14,366 bases of DNA, taken from Comamonadaceae bacterium (GTDB lineage Bacteria; Pseudomonadota; Gammaproteobacteria; Burkholderiales; Burkholderiaceae_C). A program made the translations under genes and the position numbers. Of this stretch, positions 6,189-12,340 are shown in pieces; positions within the stretch are counted from its first letter, which is position 1; each line of letters starts with the position of its first letter. The notes under the pieces were generated by a model, which saw nothing but the letters and a program-made list of their open reading frames with translations, was not told where the DNA came from and did not search any database. The DNA lies in assembly GCA_947454695.1 (NCBI GenBank), contig CANGMW010000030.1, positions 1 to 14,366 of the forward strand, read 5' to 3'.

Positions 6189-7574
6189 ATGCAATTTGCA
6201 GCATCCATTTTCAAGGCGTATGACATACGCGGCATCGTTCCCAGCACCCTGAATGAAGCCGTGGCCCAGGCCTTGGGCCGCGCCTTCGGCCAAGCCGCGC
6301 GCCAGGCGGGCGAAACCTGTGTAGCCGTCGGGCGTGACGGTCGCCTGAGTGGCCCAACGCTCTGTCAAGCGCTGATCCGTGGCTTGCTGGACAGTGGCGT
6401 GGACGTGATCGATGTGGGCATGGTCACCACGCCCATGCTGTATTTCGCGGCCAACACCTTGTGCAGCAGTGGCATTCAGGTCACCGGCAGCCACAACCCG
6501 GCGGATTACAACGGCTTCAAGATGGTGCTGGCGGGCCGCGCCATTTATGGTGAAGAGATTCAAGCCTTGCGCCGCAGCATGGAGGCCAACCAGTGGTTGC
6601 CAGCTGACAAGACGGGCCGTGTCACCCATGTCAATGTGCTCGCACCCTACCGCGACCGCATCGTGGGCGATGTGAAGTTGGCGCGTCCGATGAAGGTCGT
6701 GGTGGACTGCGGCAACGGCGTGGCCGGTGCTTCGGCGCCCGGCATTTTGCGGGCGCTGGGCTGCGAAGTGATGGAACTCTTCAGTGAGGTCGATGGCACT
6801 TTCCCGAACCACCATCCTGACCCGAGTAAGCCCGAGAATTTACGGGACCTGATCGCCGCGCTCCAAGCCAGCGACGCTGAGCTGGGCCTGGCGTTTGATG
6901 GTGATGGCGACCGCTTAGGCGTGATCACCAAAGAGGGTCAGAACATCTACCCCGACCGTCAAATGATGCTGTTTTCGCGCGACGTGCTCAGCCGTGTCCC
7001 CGGCGGCACCATCGTGTTTGATGTGAAGTGTTCGCAGCGCCTTGCCCCTGCGATTGAAGCCGCTGGCGGTGAAGCACTGATGTTCAAAACCGGTCACTCC
7101 CTGATCAAAGCCAAGATGAAGGAAGTGAATTCGCCTTTGGGTGGCGAGATGAGCGGGCATATTTTCTTCAAAGAGCGCTGGTACGGTTTTGATGACGGCA
7201 CCTATGCCGCTGCGCGTTTGCTCGAAATCGTGAGCCGTACCGAAGACCCGAGTGCTCTGCTCAATGCTTTGCCCACGAGCTTTTCTACGCCTGAGCTCAA
7301 TGTGCGCTGCGCCGAAGGCGAACCGCACGCCTTGGTGGAAGCCTTGGTCAAGCACGCGCACTTTGACGCCCCGGCCAAACTCAACACCATCGACGGCGTG
7401 CGGGTGGACTGGCCCGATGGCTTCGGGCTGATACGCGCCTCCAACACCACGCCGGTGCTGGTGCTGCGCTTTGAAGGCCACACGCCGCAGGCGCTGCAAC
7501 GCATTCAAGACCAGATGCTGGCCTTGCTGCACACCGTCAAACCCGGTGCCGCCTTTGAACAGGCTGCGCACTGA
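6189..7574 (+). CDS. manB: Phosphomannomutase / phosphoglucomutase
   Basis: This 461-residue cytoplasmic enzyme interconverts hexose 1-phosphates and 6-phosphates (mannose and probably glucose) and supplies sugar nucleotides for LPS and exopolysaccharide. All four alpha-D-phosphohexomutase signatures are present in order: TGSHNP with the phosphoserine S101, metal-binding DGDGDR at 237-242, the sugar-binding loop GEMSGH at 319-324, and the phosphate-binding RASNTTP at 416-422. The N-terminal FKAYDIRG is typical of the AlgC/ManB group. Full length. ATG 6189 follows a weak AGG six bases upstream. It is followed after 52 bases by waaC, consistent with an envelope-sugar transcription unit. The choice among names manB, pgm and algC depends on substrate preference, which sequence alone does not settle; the family assignment is secure. 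Confidence 0.95.
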   Translation: MQFAASIFKAYDIRGIVPSTLNEAVAQALGRAFGQAARQAGETCVAVGRDGRLSGPTLCQALIRGLLDSGVDVIDVGMVTTPMLYFAANTLCSSGIQVTGSHNPADYNGFKMVLAGRAIYGEEIQALRRSMEANQWLPADKTGRVTHVNVLAPYRDRIVGDVKLARPMKVVVDCGNGVAGASAPGILRALGCEVMELFSEVDGTFPNHHPDPSKPENLRDLIAALQASDAELGLAFDGDGDRLGVITKEGQNIYPDRQMMLFSRDVLSRVPGGTIVFDVKCSQRLAPAIEAAGGEALMFKTGHSLIKAKMKEVNSPLGGEMSGHIFFKERWYGFDDGTYAAARLLEIVSRTEDPSALLNALPTSFSTPELNVRCAEGEPHALVEALVKHAHFDAPAKLNTIDGVRVDWPDGFGLIRASNTTPVLVLRFEGHTPQALQRIQDQMLALLHTVKPGAAFEQAAH

Positions 7575-7615
7575 GGATGGCCGCACCGGCGTGTGACCTG
7601 ATGTCCGTGATGCGC

Positions 7616-7620
7616 AAGGA
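7616..7620 (+). promoter_or_regulatory. Ribosome binding site for the GTG start of waaC
   Basis: AAGGA lies six bases upstream of the GTG codon at 7627. It supports GTG as the true start; the protein then begins MNILIVKLSSLGD, the normal N-terminus of heptosyltransferases. Confidence 0.75.
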
Positions 7621-7626
7621 CCGCGT

Positions 7627-8607
7627 GTGAACATCCTCATCGTGAAGCTCTCTTCCTTGGGTGATGTGGTGCATGCCATGCCTGCGGTGCAAGACATCCT
7701 GGCCGCTGTGCCAGATGCCCGGATCGACTGGGTGGTAGAGCGCAGCTTCGCGCCCTTGGTGCAGCGTTGCCAGGGCGTGCGCCGTGTCATCCCCTGTGAT
7801 TTGCGCCGCTGGCGAAAGTCGCCCCTCTCACACCAGACCCGGGACGCGTGGCGGGCCTTTCGGGCTGAATTGGCGCGTGATCAGTACGACGCAGTGCTTG
7901 ACCTTCAAGGTCTGACCAAATCCGCCTTGGTGGCATGGCTGGCCCGCTTGAGCCCAAGTGGTAAGCGCTACGCCCTGTCCAACCAGACTGAAGGCTCCGG
8001 CTATGAAGCGCCTACCCGGTGGGTGGCGCATGAGGCGATTCACATCGCACCGCATTGCCACGCCGTACAACGCTCACGCGAGCTGTGCGCCAAAGCGCTG
8101 GGCTATGAAGTGCCAGCGAGTTTGAACTGTGGACTTCAGGCACGCGCTTTAACGCAGCCTGCGGTGCCTGCGGCCAGCCGCCCTGTTGTAGCGCTGGTGC
8201 ATGGCAGTTCGCGTGCCGACAAACAATGGCCCGACGACCACTGGCTGGCGCTGGCCGCAAGGCTGGATCTGGCGGGCTTGGATGTGGCTTTGTTGCACGG
8301 CACCGATGATGAGGAACGCCGCAGCCAGCAATTGGCTCAACAGATGAAAAATGCCTGCGTGTGGCCGCGTTTGCCGCTGGACCTACTGACCGATGCCCTG
8401 GCCACTTGTGCCGGCGTGATCGGGGTAGACAGCGGACTGAGCCACATCGCCGTGGCCTTGGATTTGCCCCACGTGCAGCTCTATAACTTCGACACGGCTT
8501 GGCGTACCGGCCCGACGACTACGCAAGGTCAACGCAGCGTGTTGGGCCAGCCCTGCCCGGATGTGGACGCGGTATGGCAGGCGTGGGGGGCGGTGTCTCG
8601 CGCATGA
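7627..8607 (+). CDS. waaC: Lipopolysaccharide heptosyltransferase I
   Basis: This 326-residue GT-B glycosyltransferase adds the first L-glycero-D-manno-heptose to Kdo2-lipid A on the inner face of the cytoplasmic membrane. Evidence is the N-terminal ILIVKLSSLGDVVHAMPAV, the donor-binding loop HGSSRADKQWPDDHW (192-206) with a Lys at 199 where the WaaC family has its catalytic or phosphate-binding Lys, and the C-terminal GVDSGLSHIAVALD with D268. The start is a GTG with a strong ribosome binding site. Its stop overlaps the waaA start as ATGA, so the two LPS-core enzymes are probably translated together. Length is normal for the family. Confidence 0.94.
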   Translation: MNILIVKLSSLGDVVHAMPAVQDILAAVPDARIDWVVERSFAPLVQRCQGVRRVIPCDLRRWRKSPLSHQTRDAWRAFRAELARDQYDAVLDLQGLTKSALVAWLARLSPSGKRYALSNQTEGSGYEAPTRWVAHEAIHIAPHCHAVQRSRELCAKALGYEVPASLNCGLQARALTQPAVPAASRPVVALVHGSSRADKQWPDDHWLALAARLDLAGLDVALLHGTDDEERRSQQLAQQMKNACVWPRLPLDLLTDALATCAGVIGVDSGLSHIAVALDLPHVQLYNFDTAWRTGPTTTQGQRSVLGQPCPDVDAVWQAWGAVSRA

Positions 8608-9896
8608 TCAAGACTTTTTACGACGGACTGATGTGGGTCCTGCAGCCCTTGCTGCGGCGCAAACTGGCGCAGCGTGCGGTGCGCGAACCCGGCTACGCAG
8701 TCGCCGTGGACGAGCGCTTTGGCCGCTACACCACACCGAACTGGTCGGGCGAACGCCCTTGCCTGTGGGTGCATGCGGTGTCGTTGGGGGAGACGCGTGC
8801 AGCGGCCGTATTGATCAAAGGTTGGCGTGCGCGTTGGCCGCAGTGGCGCATCTTGCTCACGCATGGCACGGCCACGGGGCGGGCTGAAGGGGCGGCCTTG
8901 TTGATGGAAGGTGATGCGCAGGTCTGGTTGCCCTGGGATACGACCAAGGCAGCGCATGCCTTTTTGCAGCACTTCAAACCCCGGTTGGGTGTGCTCATGG
9001 AAACCGAGGTCTGGCCCAATCTGGTGGCGGCCTGCAGGCAAGCCGGTGTGCCTTTGGTGTTGGCCAACGCCCGCATGAATGCGCGCTCTCTTCGTCGCGC
9101 CTTGCGCATACAAAGTTTGTCTCGTCCTGCTTATGCCGGCCTGAGCGCTGTGTGGGCGCAATCGGCTGATGATGCACAGCGACTGCGACAACTCGGCGCC
9201 AAGGTGCAAGGCGTGTTGGGCAACATCAAGTTCGATGCGCAACCCAATGCCGAGCAGCTCGCGCAAGGTCGCCAGTGGCGCGCCGCAAGCCAGCGCCCGG
9301 TCATCATGTTTGCCAGCTCCCGCGAAGGCGAAGAAGCGGAGTGGTTGGCCATCCTCAAGGCCCAAGCGCAACGGGCGGACGTTCAGTGGCTCATCGTGCC
9401 GCGGCATCCCCAGCGCTTTGAGGAAGTGGCCCAATTGATTCAAGCCCAGGGACTGAGTCTTTCACGCCGCAGCGAATGGACTGACCAGCCTTTTGAGCAG
9501 CCTTTGGCCGCTGACGTGTGGCTGGGCGATTCGCTGGGTGAAATGGCGCTGTACTACGGCCTGAGCGATGCGGCACTGCTCGGTGGCAGCTTTGCGCCCT
9601 TAGGAGGGCAAAATTTGATTGAGGCTGCCGCGTGCGATTGCCCCGTGTTCATGGGGCCGCACACCTTTAATTTCAAAGAGGCTGCACAGCTGGCGCAAGC
9701 GGCTGGCGCTGCGCAGGCTTGTTCTTCGCTGGCAGCGGCCATGCTCGCGGCAGAGCAGTTGGTCCGAGATGCACTGGGTCGACAAGCCATGGCCGATGCG
9801 GCCAGTGATTTTGCGCTGGCCCATCGTGGTGCGACAGGCCGAACGCTGGATGCCTTGGCAGCCTTACTTGACCAACAAGGCGTTGACGCCTTGTAA
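8604..9896 (+). CDS. waaA: 3-deoxy-D-manno-octulosonic acid (Kdo) transferase
   Basis: This 430-residue membrane-associated GT-B enzyme transfers Kdo from CMP-Kdo to the lipid A precursor, an essential step that precedes heptose addition. An N-terminal hydrophobic anchor (MIKTFYDGLMWVLQPLL) is followed by HAVSLGETRAA with the likely catalytic base E63, and a C-terminal donor site including GDSLGEMALYYGLSD and GGSFAPLGGQNLIEAAA. The frame is open 35 codons further upstream inside waaC, but ATG 8604 is chosen: it gives the family's usual N-terminus and length and an ATGA overlap with waaC, with a G-rich stretch as ribosome binding site. Its 3' end overlaps the convergent tolC gene by 33 bases. 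Sometimes called kdtA. Confidence 0.95.
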   Translation: MIKTFYDGLMWVLQPLLRRKLAQRAVREPGYAVAVDERFGRYTTPNWSGERPCLWVHAVSLGETRAAAVLIKGWRARWPQWRILLTHGTATGRAEGAALLMEGDAQVWLPWDTTKAAHAFLQHFKPRLGVLMETEVWPNLVAACRQAGVPLVLANARMNARSLRRALRIQSLSRPAYAGLSAVWAQSADDAQRLRQLGAKVQGVLGNIKFDAQPNAEQLAQGRQWRAASQRPVIMFASSREGEEAEWLAILKAQAQRADVQWLIVPRHPQRFEEVAQLIQAQGLSLSRRSEWTDQPFEQPLAADVWLGDSLGEMALYYGLSDAALLGGSFAPLGGQNLIEAAACDCPVFMGPHTFNFKEAAQLAQAAGAAQACSSLAAAMLAAEQLVRDALGRQAMADAASDFALAHRGATGRTLDALAALLDQQGVDAL

Positions 9897-11210
9897 GTCG
9901 TTGGCGGTGAGTAAACCGCTGGCTTGTTTGAGCTTCAAGCCACCCACCAGCACGTCATAGCGCGCCTTGGCCAGATCGCGTTTGGTCTGATAAAGCTGGC
10001 TTTGCGAGTTCAGCACGTCGATGTTGACTTTCACGCCCACTTGATAACCCAGTTTGTTGGCATCCAAAGCACTTTGGCTGGACGCCTCTGCCGCTTCCAG
10101 CGCCTTGACTTGGCCCAAACCGGAGACCACGCCAAAGTAGGCGGCGCGGGTGCCTTGCATCACCGTTCGTTGCGTGGTTTCCAGATCGGCGCGTGCTTTT
10201 TCTTCCAGAGAGAGGGTTTCACGCAAGCGATTTTGCGTGGCCATACCCGCAAACAAAGGCAGGTTGAAAGCCAGGCCAATGGTGGTGGCGGTGGTGCGGG
10301 AGTCTGTCGAGCTGATGGTCGTGCCGTTGATATTGCGGTTGATGTTGTAGCCCGCGTTCAAATCCAGCGTCGGTTTGTGACCTGCATACGACTTGTCAAT
10401 TTCCAATTGGGCAATCTCCAAGGCAATGCGACTTTGCTTGATGGTCGGGTGCATATCTTGGCCTTGCTGAACCCACACCGACATGTCGGTGGGCACCAGC
10501 GCGGGCAAACTCACCGGGCTAGCCAAGGGTTTGGGGCTGATGTTGGTCTTGCCCACCAAAATATCCAAAGCAAGTCGTTTGACGCGCAAGTCATTGTCAG
10601 CAGCAATTTCCTGGGCAATGACCAGGTCGTAGCGCGCTTGGGCGTCCCGGGTGTCGGTGATGGTGGCGGTTCCCACCTCAAAGTTGCGTTTGGCAGAAGC
10701 TAATTGTTCAGCGACGGCAACTTTTTGCGCTTGAACAAATGTGAGTGTGTCTTGCGCGCCCAATAAATCAAAGTAAGTCTGGCTGACACGCACGATCAAA
10801 TCCTGCTCAGCAGCTTCCAACTGGGCTTGTGCCAAATCCGCAGTGCGCACGCCTTGCTGGTAGGTGGCGTAGTTGGACGGGCGGTACAGCGGCTGCGTGG
10901 CGTTCAGGCCCGAAGTCTGGGTGTCGTAAGACTTCGTTGTGTTGCTGGCAGGTAGGGAGTCATGAGCAGCAGCATCAATTTGCAGCTGGGTGTTCGTGAC
11001 TCCGGCAGATAAGTTGACCGTCGGCATCAAACTGGCCTTGGCCTGATCGGCCTTGTACAGGTTGGCGTCGTACTGCGCCTTGGCCGATTGGTAGGGGGCG
11101 TCATAGGCACGGGCGAAGTCGTACAACTCGGTCAGGCTTTGCGCGTTCGCCATCGAGGCAAGCCCCAGGCCAAGGGCAAAGGTCAAGGGCAGCAGTTGAA
11201 ATTTTTTCAT
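9864..11210 (-). CDS. tolC: TolC-family outer membrane efflux/secretion channel
   Basis: This 448-residue outer membrane factor should form the trimeric exit duct for tripartite efflux or type I secretion. The signal peptide is residues 1-23 (MKKFQLLPLTFALGLGL, cleavage ANA|Q). The mature start SLTELYDFARAYDAPYQSAKAQYDA, the mid-protein repeat of the same helical layout, and GYQVGVKVNIDVLNSQSQLYQTKRDLAKARYD near the end are classic outer-membrane-efflux-protein (OEP) features of TolC type I. It has no lipobox, so it is TolC-like rather than OprM-like. The frame is open 40 codons upstream, but only ATG 11210 gives a signal peptide. It follows the rhodanese gene by 43 bases and the RND permease by two genes, so it may serve that pump. 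Its last 33 bases overlap waaA on the other strand. Confidence 0.93.
   Translation of the reverse strand: MKKFQLLPLTFALGLGLASMANAQSLTELYDFARAYDAPYQSAKAQYDANLYKADQAKASLMPTVNLSAGVTNTQLQIDAAAHDSLPASNTTKSYDTQTSGLNATQPLYRPSNYATYQQGVRTADLAQAQLEAAEQDLIVRVSQTYFDLLGAQDTLTFVQAQKVAVAEQLASAKRNFEVGTATITDTRDAQARYDLVIAQEIAADNDLRVKRLALDILVGKTNISPKPLASPVSLPALVPTDMSVWVQQGQDMHPTIKQSRIALEIAQLEIDKSYAGHKPTLDLNAGYNINRNINGTTISSTDSRTTATTIGLAFNLPLFAGMATQNRLRETLSLEEKARADLETTQRTVMQGTRAAYFGVVSGLGQVKALEAAEASSQSALDANKLGYQVGVKVNIDVLNSQSQLYQTKRDLAKARYDVLVGGLKLKQASGLLTANDLQGVNALLVK
9875..9894. terminator. Hairpin in the overlapping ends of waaA and tolC
   Basis: ACAAGGCG-TTGA-CGCCTTGT is a perfect 8-bp stem with a four-base loop, lying wholly inside the coding overlap of two convergent genes. 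Neither strand has a T-run after it, so it is not a classic intrinsic terminator. It could still slow or end convergent transcription from both sides. It encodes Gln-Gly-Val-Asx-Ala-Leu in both directions. Confidence 0.4.
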
Positions 11211-11253
11211 GAACTTACTCGGTGGCTGGGTGAAAACAAAGGGGTGAAGCGCT

Positions 11254-11595
11254 TCAGTAGCGCGGTACGGTGGGATCCACTTGCGCAGACCAGGCGTTGA
11301 TGCCACCGGCGATGTTGGCCACATGCTCAAAGCCGTGGCTCATCAGAAAATTAGCCACCTGCATGCTGCGGCCACCGTGGTGGCACAAACACGCCACCGG
11401 GCGAGCGGGGTCCAATTCGTTCAACCGAGGCGGGATGCTGTGCATGGGCATGTGCAGCAATTCAAACCCCTTGGCCGTGATGCTGGCGACTTGTAGCTCG
11501 TGCGCTTCGCGCACATCCAGCACCAAGGGATGGCCGTGGGCTTTGACGCGGTCAAGCCAATTGGCTAAGTCGCTGGGGTGGATCTGCTCAATCAT
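11254..11595 (-). CDS. Single-domain rhodanese-like protein
   Basis: This 113-residue protein is one rhodanese domain, a fold that carries sulfane sulfur on a cysteine. LVLDVREAHEL (24-34) is the first conserved block. The active loop CHHGGRS (71-77) provides the persulfide Cys71, and GFEHVANIAGGINAWS (88-103) is the C-terminal block. With the catalytic Cys present it could be an active sulfurtransferase, but the natural acceptor cannot be read from sequence. No signal peptide, so it is cytoplasmic. ATG 11595 has no clear Shine-Dalgarno, being preceded by a run of C, although it lies only 27 bases after the methyltransferase gene. The pairing of this gene with a Pcm-like methyltransferase and tolC is, to my knowledge, a recurring arrangement in Burkholderiales. 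Confidence 0.92.
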   Translation of the reverse strand: MIEQIHPSDLANWLDRVKAHGHPLVLDVREAHELQVASITAKGFELLHMPMHSIPPRLNELDPARPVACLCHHGGRSMQVANFLMSHGFEHVANIAGGINAWSAQVDPTVPRY

Positions 11596-11622
11596 GGGGG
11601 GTGCAATAACAAGCGTGTCTGA

Positions 11623-12300
11623 TCAGAACGAAAACGCGGCGTGTTCAGGCACATGGGCCAGTCGGGGCACCACGGTGTCCCACAGTTCCTGGGTGCGGTA
11701 CGCGCGCTCACCCGTTCGGGTGATCAGCTTGGCCTGCATGACGGGCAGATCGCCCACCACGGCCATCAGGCGGCCACCGATTTTGAGCTGGCTGAGCAAA
11801 GACTGCGGCACCTCGGCCACCGAGCCGCTGAGCACGATGGCATCAAACGGGCCTTCGACCTGAGCGCCCGCTGCGCCATCGGCCTGGCGCACTTCAGCGT
11901 TGTGCACGCCGGCTTTTTGCAGGTTGGCATGGGCCAGCCGGGCCATCTCGGGGTCGATTTCCAGCGAAATCACGCGCTGGGCCTGATGCGCCAAGAGCGC
12001 GGCCATATAGCCTGAACCGGCACCCACTTCGAGCACCTTTTCATGCGGCTGCAGGGCCAGGTCTTGCAACATACGGGCTTCTACGCGCGGCGCCAGCATG
12101 CATTGCCCAACGGGCGCTGCCTGGTCCGGGTGGCTGCGCAGCGGAATTTCCATGTCCACAAAAGCCAACGCGCGCAACGCGGCGGGAACAAAATCTTCGC
12201 GCTTAACGGTGGACAGCAGGGCCAGAACCTTGGCGTCGAGCACGTCCCAAGGGCGAATTTGTTGCTCAATCATGTTGAAACGGGCTTGTTCGTAGTTCAT
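11623..12300 (-). CDS. Protein-L-isoaspartate O-methyltransferase-like SAM methyltransferase
   Basis: This 225-residue class I SAM-dependent methyltransferase belongs to the Pcm family by overall layout: an N-terminal helical part (MIEQQIRPWDVLD), motif I VLEVGAGSGY (89-98), an acidic residue closing strand 2 (LEID), then a DAIVLSGSVAEVP block. Key differences from true Pcm are visible. The isoaspartate-contacting GQTIS-Q-P motif reads GQCMLAP here, and the usual TAAP-E-P block reads SGSVAEVP. Repair of isoaspartyl residues is therefore doubtful and the substrate is unknown. GGAG six bases before ATG 12300 is a strong ribosome binding site. It lies 40 AT-rich bases after the RND permease gene and just ahead of the rhodanese and tolC genes. 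Family confidence is high, activity confidence low. Confidence 0.85.
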   Translation of the reverse strand: MNYEQARFNMIEQQIRPWDVLDAKVLALLSTVKREDFVPAALRALAFVDMEIPLRSHPDQAAPVGQCMLAPRVEARMLQDLALQPHEKVLEVGAGSGYMAALLAHQAQRVISLEIDPEMARLAHANLQKAGVHNAEVRQADGAAGAQVEGPFDAIVLSGSVAEVPQSLLSQLKIGGRLMAVVGDLPVMQAKLITRTGERAYRTQELWDTVVPRLAHVPEHAAFSF

Positions 12301-12306
12301 TCGTTA

Positions 12307-12310
12307 CTCC
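12307..12310 (-). promoter_or_regulatory. Ribosome binding site for the Pcm-like gene
   Basis: GGAG on the minus strand, six bases before ATG 12300, supports that start. The 40-base gap to the permease gene is AT-rich and could hold a promoter, but I see no convincing -35/-10 pair. Confidence 0.6.
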
Positions 12311-12340
12311 ACAGCGTTCATCTAATCAATTTTTGCAATT

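Noticed and set aside
6150..6815. 221-residue minus-strand open frame inside the phosphomannomutase gene
   Set aside because: It is antisense to a full set of phosphohexomutase motifs and shows no recognisable domain or ribosome binding site.
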